Origin: Gammaproteobacteria bacterium UBA7310
GTDB taxonomy: Bacteria; Pseudomonadota; Gammaproteobacteria; Pseudomonadales; Ketobacteraceae
NCBI GenBank assembly: GCA_002471665.1
Contig: DKQK01000071.1
Span: 131,316-195,315, forward strand
Direction of reading: 5' to 3'
DNA: 64,000 nucleotides
Shown: piece by piece, positions 9,248-18,278 of the stretch
How positions within the stretch are numbered: the first letter of the stretch is position 1
How the letters are laid out: each line of letters opens with the position of its first letter
Notes under the pieces: generated by a model
Database searches by the model: none
Seen by the model: the letters and a program-made list of their open reading frames with translations, nothing else
Told to the model about the DNA's origin: nothing
Made by a program: the position numbers and the translations under genes

Positions 9248-10222
9248 GTGCCTATTGTAGTGATTAAAATTCTGATTGCACTGGGTTTAGACCAGTGGCT
9301 GGGGGAGCCTAAACGCTTTCACCCCCTGGTGGGCTTCGGGCGCATGGCCCATGGGCTGGAGGCCCGCCTGAACCAGGCCAGCGGGCAGGAGAGTTCGCCT
9401 CACAACCGGCCGGCAAGGCAAAAGCTGAACGGGGCTCTGGCCTGGAGCATTGCGGTAATACCCGCCGCGCTTTTGGTTGGAGTGCTGTCGCAATCCATGG
9501 CGGGATCGTTGGCTGCCGTGATCATTGACTGCAGTGTGCTGTACCTGTGTATCGGCCGCAGGAGCCTGCGCGAGCACGCCGAACGTGTGCGCAACGCGCT
9601 CAGTGCCGGCAATCTGGAACAGGCGCGCCATTACACCGGCATGATGGTCAGCCGCGACTGCGCGCAACTGGACCCGGCCGGCTGCGCCCGCGCCACCATC
9701 GAGTCCGTGTTGGAAAACGGCAATGACAGTGTTTACGGAACGCTGTTCTGGTTTGCCCTGCTGGGAAGCGGTGGCGCTGTACTGTATCGACTGGCCAACA
9801 CCCTGGACGCCATGTGGGGCTATCGCAACCGGCGCTTTCTGCATTTTGGCTGGGCGGCCGCCAGACTGGATGACCTGCTGAACTATCCCAGCGCCCGCCT
9901 GTGTGCCCTCAGTTATGCCCTGGCCGGGCGCCGCGACCTGGCCCTGTCCTGCTGGCGCCAGCAGGCGCAGCAGCTCAGCAGCCCCAACGGCGGGCCGGTG
10001 ATGTGTGCCGGAGCAGGCGCGCTCAATCTGCAATTGGGTGGGCCCACCAGCTACCATGGTCAAATGGTGCAAAAGCCGTTTTTTGGCGGGACTGACACCC
10101 CCGGGCCCCAACACATCACTCAGGCCAGTCAATTACTGGATCGCGGTTTGATTCTGTTTGTGGCAGGTTTGTGGCTGTTGTTGATGACGCTGCCTGCGGG
10201 GTGGAACGGGTGGAACCCATGA
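9248..10222 (+). CDS. cbiB: Adenosylcobinamide-phosphate synthase (CbiB; CobD of P. denitrificans)
   Basis: Membrane enzyme that attaches (R)-1-amino-2-propanol phosphate to adenosylcobyric acid. The 324-residue sequence has the family features [24 protein letters not shown] at the start, [23 protein letters not shown] in the middle (conserved Glu and Asn-Asp residues) and [14 protein letters not shown] near the end, with several hydrophobic helices. The start is a GTG; no better initiation codon is visible nearby. The stop overlaps the start of the threonine-phosphate decarboxylase gene as ATGA, matching product flow, since that enzyme makes the aminopropanol phosphate used here. Confidence 0.92.
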   Translation: MPIVVIKILIALGLDQWLGEPKRFHPLVGFGRMAHGLEARLNQASGQESSPHNRPARQKLNGALAWSIAVIPAALLVGVLSQSMAGSLAAVIIDCSVLYLCIGRRSLREHAERVRNALSAGNLEQARHYTGMMVSRDCAQLDPAGCARATIESVLENGNDSVYGTLFWFALLGSGGAVLYRLANTLDAMWGYRNRRFLHFGWAAARLDDLLNYPSARLCALSYALAGRRDLALSCWRQQAQQLSSPNGGPVMCAGAGALNLQLGGPTSYHGQMVQKPFFGGTDTPGPQHITQASQLLDRGLILFVAGLWLLLMTLPAGWNGWNP

Positions 10223-11223
10223 ACAACCTGCAGCCACCGCACCATGGCGGCCGCCTGCAGGCAGCCGCCCGGCAATTCAAGATCCCAGTGAACGACTGGC
10301 TGGATTTATCCACCGGCATTAACCCTTTTTCCTGGCAACCGCCCCCTATACCGCAATCAGTGTGGCAATGTTTGCCGGACACCTATGACGGGCTCGAACA
10401 GGCTGCCCACAGATTCTATGGCGCGCCCATGATGGCCATTCCCGGCAGCCAGTGGGCCATCCAGACACTGCCTGCTGTGATTCCGTCAAACCGGGTCTGG
10501 CTTCCCCGGGAAGCCTATGAGGAGCATCGTTTCTGGTGGCAGTATCATCAACACGATGTGAGGACCTATGCTGCCCTGGATGCAATTGAACCGGCATTCC
10601 GTGATGTGGTGGTGGTGGTCAACCCCAACAATCCAACTGCCGAATTTGAATCCAGTGCAACCCTCCTGCAGATGGCCCACAGACTGCAGGCACAGGACGG
10701 CCACATGATCATTGACGAGGCCTTTATGGATTGCACGCCGGAACAATCCGTTTTTCATGGCAACAAAACGTTGCCGGAGAATCTGATTGTGCTGCGTTCC
10801 CTGGGCAAGTTCTTTGGCCTCGCCGGGTTACGGCTTGGCTTCTTGTTTGGTGCTGACTCACTGCAATCCCAACTCAAACAAAAACTTGGCCCCTGGGCGG
10901 TCAGCCACCCGGCAGCCTACGTGGGGGAACTCGCCCTATTGGACAGCCACTGGCAGCAACAAACCCGGCGTACCTTGCAGCAGGCATCAACGGAGCTGCA
11001 GGGCTTACTGGCCCGTCATGTCCCTCCGACACAGATTCAGGCCACCAACCTGTTTTGCACCCTTGATCTGAGATCGGAGATGGCCGTGTCACTTCATCGG
11101 CACTGTGCCCGTCAGGGCATCTTGCTGCGACACTTTGAACACTGGCACCGGATCAGAGTGGGATTAACGACAAAAACTGGCCGCCAGCGGCTGGAAATGG
11201 CATTGCAGTGTTGGAATTTTTAA
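10219..11223 (+). CDS. cobD: L-threonine-O-3-phosphate decarboxylase (CobD Salmonella / CobC P. denitrificans)
   Basis: PLP-dependent fold-type I enzyme that decarboxylates L-threonine phosphate to aminopropanol phosphate, the linker of the cobalamin nucleotide loop. In 334 residues one sees HHGGRLQAAARQF and WLDLSTGINPF at the N-terminus, NPNNPT (135-140), DEAF (166-169) and the Schiff-base lysine K197 in LRSLGKFFGLAGLRLG. The ATG at 10219 overlaps the cbiB stop; an earlier in-frame start inside cbiB is rejected. No threonine kinase gene is seen nearby, so the source of threonine phosphate lies outside the window. Confidence 0.92.
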   Translation: MNNLQPPHHGGRLQAAARQFKIPVNDWLDLSTGINPFSWQPPPIPQSVWQCLPDTYDGLEQAAHRFYGAPMMAIPGSQWAIQTLPAVIPSNRVWLPREAYEEHRFWWQYHQHDVRTYAALDAIEPAFRDVVVVVNPNNPTAEFESSATLLQMAHRLQAQDGHMIIDEAFMDCTPEQSVFHGNKTLPENLIVLRSLGKFFGLAGLRLGFLFGADSLQSQLKQKLGPWAVSHPAAYVGELALLDSHWQQQTRRTLQQASTELQGLLARHVPPTQIQATNLFCTLDLRSEMAVSLHRHCARQGILLRHFEHWHRIRVGLTTKTGRQRLEMALQCWNF

Positions 11224-11676
11224 CAGGTTTGCCCAACGGACAACCTGCCAAATACAACTTCAGTGGGCGTGCGTTAATATAATTATTTATATTCAGCAAC
11301 CGACTCAGAATTACTTCCTCTAAAGGGGGAGTTTCAATACCGCGTTGCAGGCCGTTTGGTTATTCCAAATTTTACTGCGGCGGGGTGAGAATAGGCGCTT
11401 ATCGTTCTTAGTAATAAGCCACGCCAAACAGCTGATCAGAACACTCAACTGCAAAGCCATTATTTTTAAAGACACTTTATGACAATTAGCGTCACATGGC
11501 CAAAATCCCATATAGCGCCACATTACTAAACGCAACATTAATCAACCGTAATTTCATTGAAACATTTCCATATCAGGCCGATCTTAATACTAGAAGATGA
11601 CAAAACAGGAATGGCAAAAGATGGCAGGTTCCTTGCTTTGCTCAGTAGTAGGCAGTGTTTTGACGGGAGTACGATC
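11224..11676. other. Intergenic stretch, AT-rich, no supported gene
   Basis: This 453-base gap separates the cobalamin block from a lysozyme-like gene. A 6-bp inverted repeat (CAGGTT / AACCTG, 11224-11247) directly follows the cobD stop but has no T-tract. A TATAAT hexamer at 11278-11283 sits in an AT-rich patch without a convincing -35. GGGAG lies eight bases before the ATG at 11677. Small open frames here look random. Base composition is clearly more AT-rich than the flanking genes. Confidence 0.4.
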
Positions 11677-12174
11677 ATGGGCATTAACTGTCATGAATTC
11701 CTAGAGTATGTAATTCAACCCACCCTCAAACAATTGGGTGTGGATTCTGCGAAAGCAGCGCAGCTTTTACTGGCAACAGCGTGCCATCAGTCGGAAATGG
11801 GGCACCACCTGCAACGCAGTGACGGCATTGGCATTTACGGCATCACAGCAGAGATGCATCAGGATGTGTGGGATAACTATCTGGCCATGGACTGCGAGCT
11901 GGCCAGCCAGATTCGCGGCATGGCATCCCAGCACGAATTCCCCAAATCCCCCCACAGCGAGCTGGTCACAAACCTGCTCTACGCCACGGCCATCGCCTGG
12001 ATGATCTACCGGCACAAGGGCATCAAACTGAATGACGATACCTCTGCCGACGACCTGACCAACCTATGGCAGCGCTGTTTTATGGACCGCCCCATCAGTT
12101 TCAAGGAACGGGATGAGTTCACGCGCTGTTGCGCCAAATTCGCACCATCCGGCAAGAAATCCATTGCCGCCTGA
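11677..12174 (+). CDS. Hypothetical protein with lysozyme-like helical core
   Basis: 165 residues, cytoplasmic by appearance (no signal peptide). I start at the ATG at 11677, which has GGGAG upstream, rather than a TTG 40 codons earlier. The core reads LLLATACHQSEMGHHLQR ... SDGIGIYGITAEMHQDVWDNYL, a layout like the catalytic Glu region and following glycine-rich turn of lysozyme-like proteins encoded by some phages (E40 would be the acid). The rest is helical, with NLLYATAIAWMIYRHKG. Activity is unproven and no phage genes adjoin it. It converges on aceF. Confidence 0.65.
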   Translation: MGINCHEFLEYVIQPTLKQLGVDSAKAAQLLLATACHQSEMGHHLQRSDGIGIYGITAEMHQDVWDNYLAMDCELASQIRGMASQHEFPKSPHSELVTNLLYATAIAWMIYRHKGIKLNDDTSADDLTNLWQRCFMDRPISFKERDEFTRCCAKFAPSGKKSIAA

Positions 12175-12214
12175 AAGGCAGCAATGGAAGAGACCAACGA
12201 AAGGCCTGCCGCAC

Positions 12215-13903
12215 CTACAGTAAGAGGCGACGAATGTCCGCCAGCAAAGCAGACAGATAGGTGGTAAAACGGGCGGCATCCGCACCATCGATGACGCGAT
12301 GATCATAGGATAATGACAACGGCAACATCAATCTTGGATCAAAGCCTTCACCATTGAATACCGGCTTCATCTGCGATCTGGATACCCCCAGTATGGACAC
12401 CTCGGGCCAGTTCACGATAGGCGTAAACGCTGTACCGCCAATGCCCCCCAGGGACGATATTGAGAAGCAGCCACCCTGCATATCACCCGGAGACAGTTTC
12501 TTGGCCCTGGCTTTCTCGCTCAGGGTTTGCATATCCACGGCAATATCCTTTACCGACTTCTTATCCGCATCACGAATCACCGGCACCACCAGGCCATTGG
12601 GTGTATCCACGGCAATACCAATATGGATGTAGCGTTTGAACACCAGGTGTGTGCCTTCCGGATTCATGGAGCTGTTGAAGCGGGGAAACTCCTGCAATGC
12701 CTTGGCACAGGCTTTTACCAGAAACGCCAGTAACGTCAGTTTGACCCCCTGCTCTTTCAGTGCCTGGGATTCAGATTTACGAAATGCTTCCAGGCTGGTG
12801 ATATCGGCTTCATCAAACTGCGTCACGTGGGGAATATGCACCCAGGACCGATGCAGATTGGCCGCACTGAGTTTGTTGATCTTACCCAGCTCCACGGTTT
12901 CCACCTCACCCCACCGGCTGAAGTCGATCTCAGGCAACGCAGGTAAACCGGTGCCGCCGGCAACGGATTCCGCTTTGCCCTGCAGGCGCCCTTTCACATA
13001 ATCATGCACGTCTTCCTTCAGGATGCGAGCGCGGGGACCACTGGCTTTTACCGCCGCCAGATCCACCCCCAGCTCACGAGCCAGACGCCGCACTGCCGGT
13101 CCGGCATGTACCCGTTTACTGGGGCCGGTTGACGCGGCAGCGCTATCTGCGGCAGCTGCCGGTTGCCGTTCGACTATGTCAGATTGCGGTTCAGCTTTGG
13201 GCTGTTGTGCCGTACTGGCAGACTCCGTTTCCGCCGCCGGCGCTGTGGATGACGTTGAGCCGTTCTCGCCCACCACCATCAGTTCCAGCACCGCCGTGCC
13301 CTGGGACACCTTATCACCCACTTTCAACAGTACCTTGCGTACGGATCCGGCCTTGGGACTGGGTACTTCCATGGTGGCCTTGTCGGATTCCAGCACCACC
13401 ATGGTCTGCTCCGGTTCCAGCCGATCTCCTTCCTGCACCGATACCTCGATCACCTCGACGTCTTCAGCACCGCCAATGTCCGGCACGGTGACGGTTTCCA
13501 TCCGGCCGCTGCCAGCTGCGGCCGCCTCCGCTTTGCCGGATGCCTCGGCCACACTGCTGGCGGAGGTTGCTGCCGGCTCATGCCCCGACGACTGATCCGG
13601 TTGCTTGTCCGCACCTTTATGAGGTGCGTCTTTATTGGATGAGTCTTTACTGGAAACAGCACCGTCCTCAATTTCCATCCTGGCCAGCAAATCACCTTCT
13701 TTCACGGTTTGGCCCTGTGACACCTCGAAGGAAGACACAACACCACTGTAGGGAGAAGGCACTTCCACGGTGGCTTTATCGGACTCCAACACCAGCAAGG
13801 TGTCCTCTTTTTCAACCCGATCACCGGGCTGCACGGATAACTCAATTACGTCCACCCCATCTGTTCCGCCCAGATCGGGTACTAACACGTCTTTCACTGC
13901 CAC
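12215..13903 (-). CDS. aceF: Pyruvate dehydrogenase E2, dihydrolipoamide acetyltransferase
   Basis: Core of the pyruvate dehydrogenase complex; passes the acetyl group from lipoyl to CoA. The 562-residue protein has two lipoyl domains with lipoyl lysines K43 and K175 (both in LESDKAT), joined by Ala/Ser/Glu-rich linkers. A peripheral-subunit-binding domain follows (HAGPAVRRLARELGVDL), then the catalytic domain ending with the active-site histidine in SYDHRVIDGADAARF. The start is a GTG with GAGGAG upstream. It follows aceE by 15 bases. E. coli has three lipoyl domains; two is common in other gammaproteobacteria. No lpd (E3) gene follows, so E3 must be supplied from elsewhere. Confidence 0.96.
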   Translation of the reverse strand: MAVKDVLVPDLGGTDGVDVIELSVQPGDRVEKEDTLLVLESDKATVEVPSPYSGVVSSFEVSQGQTVKEGDLLARMEIEDGAVSSKDSSNKDAPHKGADKQPDQSSGHEPAATSASSVAEASGKAEAAAAGSGRMETVTVPDIGGAEDVEVIEVSVQEGDRLEPEQTMVVLESDKATMEVPSPKAGSVRKVLLKVGDKVSQGTAVLELMVVGENGSTSSTAPAAETESASTAQQPKAEPQSDIVERQPAAAADSAAASTGPSKRVHAGPAVRRLARELGVDLAAVKASGPRARILKEDVHDYVKGRLQGKAESVAGGTGLPALPEIDFSRWGEVETVELGKINKLSAANLHRSWVHIPHVTQFDEADITSLEAFRKSESQALKEQGVKLTLLAFLVKACAKALQEFPRFNSSMNPEGTHLVFKRYIHIGIAVDTPNGLVVPVIRDADKKSVKDIAVDMQTLSEKARAKKLSPGDMQGGCFSISSLGGIGGTAFTPIVNWPEVSILGVSRSQMKPVFNGEGFDPRLMLPLSLSYDHRVIDGADAARFTTYLSALLADIRRLLL

Positions 13904-13918
13904 GGTCGTTCTCCTCGA

Positions 13919-16579
13919 TCACACATAGGGTGGGTAGGGTTTTTCAGCATCAATATTGAAACGGCGCAAGGCGTCAGCCACCTTACTGCGGCCCAACAGG
14001 CCCTTATCCGCCAATGAATTCAATGCCGCCACGGTGATAAAGTAACGATCCACTTCAAAGAAGTGCCGCAGTTGTTCACGGGAATCACTGCGTCCGAAGC
14101 CATCGGTTCCCAGCGCGGTATAGTGATTGCGCACAAAGGGGCGAATCTGATCGGCGTGGGTCTTGATATAATCCGACGCGGCCACTACCGGCGCCTTGCG
14201 CGCCCGCAATGCTTTGGTCACATAGGGCACCTGCGGCTCTTCTTCCGGATGCAACAGGTTCCAGCGCTGCTTTCTCAGGCCCTCGCTGCGCAACTCAGTA
14301 AAACTGGTAACACTCCACACATCCGAAGTCACCCCATACACATCCTGCAGAATCTCGGCAGCGGCTTCCACCTCACGCAGAATCGACCCGCTACCCAGCA
14401 ACTGCACTCGCAATTTGTTGTTATCATCCCCCTCTTTCAGCAGGTACATGCCTTTCAGAATCGCTTCCTCGATGCCCTCCGGCATGGCGGGATGCTCGTA
14501 GTTTTCATTCTCAACGGTGATGTAATAGAACAGGTTTTCCTGTTCCTGATACATGCGGCGCAGGCCATCATGCAGCACCACCGCCAGCTCATAGGCGTAG
14601 GCAACATCGTAGGCAACACAATTGGGAATGGTTGCCGCCAGCACGTGGCTGTGGCCATCCTGATGCTGCAGGCCTTCCCCATTCAATGTGGTGCGGCCGG
14701 CGGTGGCCCCAATCAAAAAGCCACGCGCCTGGGCATCACCGGCGGCCCAGGCCAGATCACCGATGCGTTGGAAACCAAACATCGAATAGAAAATATAGAA
14801 GGGGATCATGGGGTGATTGTTCACAGAATACGACGTTGCCGCCGCAATCCAGGCTGACATGGCGCCGGCCTCATTGATACCCTCTTCCAGAATTCGCCCT
14901 TTTATATCCTCCCGGTAGAACATTACCTGCTCGGCATCCGCCGGTTTATAGAGCTGACCCACCGCGGAGTATATGCCCAATTGACGGAACATCCCTTCCA
15001 TTCCAAAGGTGCGGGCTTCATCCGGCACGATCGGCACAATTCGGTCACCAATGGATTTCTGTTTAATAAGGGAATTCATCATGCGCACCAACGCCATGGT
15101 GGTGGACATTTCCCGCTTGCCGGAGCCCTCCAACAGCGGGCCAAAAACGCCTAACTCCGGAATTTCGAGTTTCTCACTTTCCGTGCGCCGTGCTGGCAGA
15201 TAGCCGCCCAGAGCTTTGCGCCGCTCATGCAGGTAGCGCATTTCGTTACTGTCATCGGCTGGACGATAGAATGGAATTTTCTTCAGTTCTTCATCATTGA
15301 ATGGCATATCAAAACGATTGCGGAACGCTTTCAGGCTGTCCATATCCAGGGTTTTCATCTGGTGGGTTTTATTGGCGGCTTCGCCGGAACCCATGCCATA
15401 GCCTTTCACCGTTTTCGCCAGAATCACAGTGGGCTGCCCCTTGTGATGCATGGCGGCATGGTAAGCCGCGTATACCTTGAACGGATCATGCCCACCCCGG
15501 TTCAGGTGGTAGATCTCTTCATCGGTCATGTGCTCCACCATCGCCTCAAGTTCAGGGTACTTATTGAAAAAGTGCTCACGGGTAAAAGCACCACCGTGAT
15601 TTTTAAAAGCCTGGTACTCACCATCAACGCATTCTTCCATGCGTTTGCGCAACACACCTTCGCTGTCACGGGTCAACAGCGGATCCCAGCGCCGGCCCCA
15701 GATCACTTTGATAACGTTCCAGCCGGCACCCCGGAAAACACCTTCCAGTTCCTGAATAATTTTGCCGTTACCCCGTACCGGCCCGTCCAAACGCTGCAGA
15801 TTACAGTTCACCACAAATATCAGGTTATCCAGCTTTTCGCGTCCGGCCAGAGAGATACAGCCCAGCGACTCCGGCTCGTCCGTTTCGCCGTCCCCTAAAA
15901 ATGCCCATACCTTGCGGTCATCCTTTTTGATCAGCTCCCGATTCTGCAGGTACTTCATGAAATGAGCCTGATAGATGGCCTGAATCGGCCCCAGCCCCAT
16001 GGATACGGTGGGAAACTGCCAGAAATTGGGCATCAGCCAGGGGTGCGGATAGGAGGGCAGACCCTCCTTACTCACCTCACGGCGAAAATTCTCGATTTGC
16101 TTCTCTTCGATGCGGCCTTCAAGAAAGGCACGGGCATAAATTCCCGGCGCGGAATGCCCCTGGTAGAAGATCAGATCTCCGCCAAAGGTTTCATTGGAGG
16201 CACGAAAAAAATGGTTGAAGCCAATATCATAAAGGGTGGCAGAGGAGGCAAAACTGGAGATGTGCCCCCCCAGCTCATCATCGGAAAGATTGGCCCTTTG
16301 CACCATGGCCAACGCATTCCAACGGATCAGGGAACGGATGCGACGTTCCATAAAATGATCGCCCGGCATCTGCGCCTGATATTCGGGGGCGATGGTGTTG
16401 ATATAAGGCGTAGTGAGATCATTAACCTGTAAACCGGACTGGCGCGCTTTCTCACCCATCTTGTCGAGGAGATACTTGGCCCGCTCGGGCCCCTCGTTCT
16501 CGAGCACCGACGCCAGCGCGTCCAGCCACTCCTGGGTTTCGACAGGATCACTGTCACCATAAAAACGTTCACGAGTCAT
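13919..16579 (-). CDS. aceE: Pyruvate dehydrogenase E1 component (homodimeric type)
   Basis: Thiamine-diphosphate enzyme that decarboxylates pyruvate and acetylates the E2 lipoyl groups. The sequence shows the TPP-binding motif GDGETDEPESLG ... NCNLQRLDGPVRGNG, plus MGSGEAANKTHQMK. I choose the ATG at 16579 (MTRERFYGDSDPVETQEW), which has AGGAG ten bases upstream and gives 886 residues, matching the 887 of E. coli AceE. A longer frame reaches an ATG at 16663 but has no ribosome-binding site and adds 28 residues unlike the family. No pdhR-type regulator lies upstream; ampE does. Confidence 0.95.
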   Translation of the reverse strand: MTRERFYGDSDPVETQEWLDALASVLENEGPERAKYLLDKMGEKARQSGLQVNDLTTPYINTIAPEYQAQMPGDHFMERRIRSLIRWNALAMVQRANLSDDELGGHISSFASSATLYDIGFNHFFRASNETFGGDLIFYQGHSAPGIYARAFLEGRIEEKQIENFRREVSKEGLPSYPHPWLMPNFWQFPTVSMGLGPIQAIYQAHFMKYLQNRELIKKDDRKVWAFLGDGETDEPESLGCISLAGREKLDNLIFVVNCNLQRLDGPVRGNGKIIQELEGVFRGAGWNVIKVIWGRRWDPLLTRDSEGVLRKRMEECVDGEYQAFKNHGGAFTREHFFNKYPELEAMVEHMTDEEIYHLNRGGHDPFKVYAAYHAAMHHKGQPTVILAKTVKGYGMGSGEAANKTHQMKTLDMDSLKAFRNRFDMPFNDEELKKIPFYRPADDSNEMRYLHERRKALGGYLPARRTESEKLEIPELGVFGPLLEGSGKREMSTTMALVRMMNSLIKQKSIGDRIVPIVPDEARTFGMEGMFRQLGIYSAVGQLYKPADAEQVMFYREDIKGRILEEGINEAGAMSAWIAAATSYSVNNHPMIPFYIFYSMFGFQRIGDLAWAAGDAQARGFLIGATAGRTTLNGEGLQHQDGHSHVLAATIPNCVAYDVAYAYELAVVLHDGLRRMYQEQENLFYYITVENENYEHPAMPEGIEEAILKGMYLLKEGDDNNKLRVQLLGSGSILREVEAAAEILQDVYGVTSDVWSVTSFTELRSEGLRKQRWNLLHPEEEPQVPYVTKALRARKAPVVAASDYIKTHADQIRPFVRNHYTALGTDGFGRSDSREQLRHFFEVDRYFITVAALNSLADKGLLGRSKVADALRRFNIDAEKPYPPYV

Positions 16580-16696
16580 ATAGACAAAACTCCTGGTCAC
16601 TGAGGGCTTGTGGCCCTGCATTACTTTTCCGTCATTCTCAACAGTATAGGATTGGGATGACATTTTTGGCGCCTGAGCACCGAATGGTGTTCCGGG

Positions 16697-17560
16697 TCAG
16701 GCAATGATGGTTAGTACCGCAATAACGACCAACCAAAAAACAAACACATTACTGCGCAAATCTTGAACAGCATGGATGCGGCGGGCCCCCTCTGAAGCCA
16801 TTTCCTCATCGCTCATCGGCAGTTCCTGGAACGCAAGCCCCATCTTCACCGCCAACTTCAATACCACCTCGGCTTCCCGGTCAGTGGCGCGAAAACGACG
16901 CAGTGCCACCGCAACCACCTTGCCGTTGAAGCACAATGCCGCAATGGTGAGCGCAATGGCGCGGGCGGGAACACCGTCCAGCGCATACAAAAATTCAGTC
17001 CCGAGTTTTTTCCAGCCCGGCCGATCATCGCCACCGCTGCGCTCCAACAAAGAGGTCAGCACATACAACACCAATCCGGCCAAACCAAAAATGGCAAACC
17101 AGAACAGGGGGGCAAACAGGGTCTGATTTACCCGCACCCAGTATTGGGTGATGGTTTGGTTCAATAGCTGGCTGGGACTCACCATGCGCCCGTAATCAAA
17201 GCTCTGGGAGCCGTGCTCGTAAGCGGATTGCCATTCCTGACTGCGCCAGCGCTTCAAAAAGGGCGTCAACGCAGCCTCTACCTTGCGATAATCCAGTATG
17301 GCCACAAACACAATGACCGCAGCCACCGCCTCCAGCAATGAGAAAAACCAGCGGTCATGCATCTCTGCAAAATACCAGGCCAGCAACACGGGAGGAAGAA
17401 TGTAGAACCCGTAACCCAGGGCGGGATGGGCATTGTTCAGAAAGGAGAGCTGTTCAGCCTGCTTCATGTAGGCACGGCCCCACTGGCATTCGGCAAAATA
17501 GCTGGGCACGTAGGATTCCTTGACGCCCCATAACGCAACCAACAACGCCAGTAATGTCAT
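16697..17560 (-). CDS. ampE: AmpE-like inner-membrane protein
   Basis: A 287-residue membrane protein with about four or five hydrophobic segments (MTLLALLVALWGV, LEAVAAVIVFVAIL, LFWFAIFGLAGLVLYVLTSL, and VFVFWLVVIAVLTIIA at the C-terminus). It resembles E. coli AmpE (284 aa), a protein encoded with AmpD, of ill-defined role in beta-lactamase signalling and distantly related to CbiB. AGGAG lies seven bases before the ATG. It sits directly downstream of ampD in the same orientation, as in E. coli and Pseudomonas, and upstream of aceE. Confidence 0.85.
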   Translation of the reverse strand: MTLLALLVALWGVKESYVPSYFAECQWGRAYMKQAEQLSFLNNAHPALGYGFYILPPVLLAWYFAEMHDRWFFSLLEAVAAVIVFVAILDYRKVEAALTPFLKRWRSQEWQSAYEHGSQSFDYGRMVSPSQLLNQTITQYWVRVNQTLFAPLFWFAIFGLAGLVLYVLTSLLERSGGDDRPGWKKLGTEFLYALDGVPARAIALTIAALCFNGKVVAVALRRFRATDREAEVVLKLAVKMGLAFQELPMSDEEMASEGARRIHAVQDLRSNVFVFWLVVIAVLTIIA

Positions 17561-17634
17561 TCAGCACTCCTTTTTATTGTTAATTAATAGCGTAACAGAT
17601 AATTATCATCTTTCCTGATAAAACTGTTTACAAA

Positions 17635-18183
17635 TCATGACAATCCAAGCGCTTTGCGCAACTTTTCCCAATCGAAAAACGGGCCGGGATCCGACTTTCG
17701 GCCCGGTGCTATATCGCTGTGCCCCACCAGGGCATCGAGCTCCAGGCTTGGATAATACGAAACCAGCGTTTCAATCACCTGTTTTAATCGCTCGTATTGC
17801 ACCGCCTCGTAGCGGCTGTCGTCGGTTCCCTCCAACTCAATTCCGATCGAGAAATCGTTACAGTTTTCCCGCTCTCCATAGCAGGATTGCCCGGCGTGCC
17901 AGGCCCGCTTGTCAAACGGTACAAACTGAATCACCTCGCCATCGCGACGTATGAACACATGGGAGGACACTTCCATGTTATGGATTTCTCCAAAGTAGGG
18001 ATGCTCTTCGGCACACAGGCAATTCTGAAAGAACTGTTCCACATAGGCGCCACCAAACTGCCCCGGCGGCAAGCTGATACAGTGCACCACAATCAGTTCC
18101 GGCACGATGCCGGCCGGCCGCTCATTGAAGTTGGGAGATGGCACATGCCTGGCCTCAGACAGCCAGTGCTGTTCAATTTTCAC
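17635..18183 (-). CDS. ampD: 1,6-anhydro-N-acetylmuramyl-L-alanine amidase AmpD
   Basis: Cytoplasmic zinc amidase that cleaves the stem peptide from anhydro-muropeptides imported by AmpG, setting the level of the AmpR inducer where that system exists. With the GTG at 18183 (GGAGG ten bases upstream) the protein is 182 residues. The known catalytic set then falls at near-canonical positions: zinc ligands H34, H155 and D165, with E116 and K163 in NCNDFSIGIELEGTDD and GHSDIAPGRKSDPGP. A longer frame from a TTG at 18240 runs into the terminator of the upstream gene and is rejected. No ampR or ampC is in the window. Confidence 0.95.
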   Translation of the reverse strand: MKIEQHWLSEARHVPSPNFNERPAGIVPELIVVHCISLPPGQFGGAYVEQFFQNCLCAEEHPYFGEIHNMEVSSHVFIRRDGEVIQFVPFDKRAWHAGQSCYGERENCNDFSIGIELEGTDDSRYEAVQYERLKQVIETLVSYYPSLELDALVGHSDIAPGRKSDPGPFFDWEKLRKALGLS

Positions 18184-18222
18184 GGTGATAAACCTCCAAC
18201 AAGAGGCGCTAACGTTACAGGC

Positions 18223-18247
18223 AAAAAAAAGCTGCCACAAGGGCAGC
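18223..18247 (-). terminator. Rho-independent terminator after the DUF1631 gene
   Basis: On the minus strand GCTGCC, a five-base loop and GGCAGC are followed directly by eight T residues. It lies between the DUF1631 stop (18279) and the ampD start (18183), so ampD-ampE should have its own promoter or depend on read-through. Confidence 0.9.
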
Positions 18248-18278
18248 CAGGAAGGGTGTAGAAAAAGGGGTGGCGGGG

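Noticed and set aside
11320..11538. 72-codon minus-strand open frame in the 11.2-11.7 kb gap
   Set aside because: No ribosome-binding site, no family resemblance, AT-rich intergenic composition.
11597..11704. 35-codon + strand open frame overlapping the start of the lysozyme-like gene
   Set aside because: Only a weak upstream GAAG, no conserved features, and it overlaps a better supported start.
13023..13595. 190-codon + strand open frame opposite aceF
   Set aside because: Shadow of the Ala/Ser-rich linkers of the E2 gene on the other strand.
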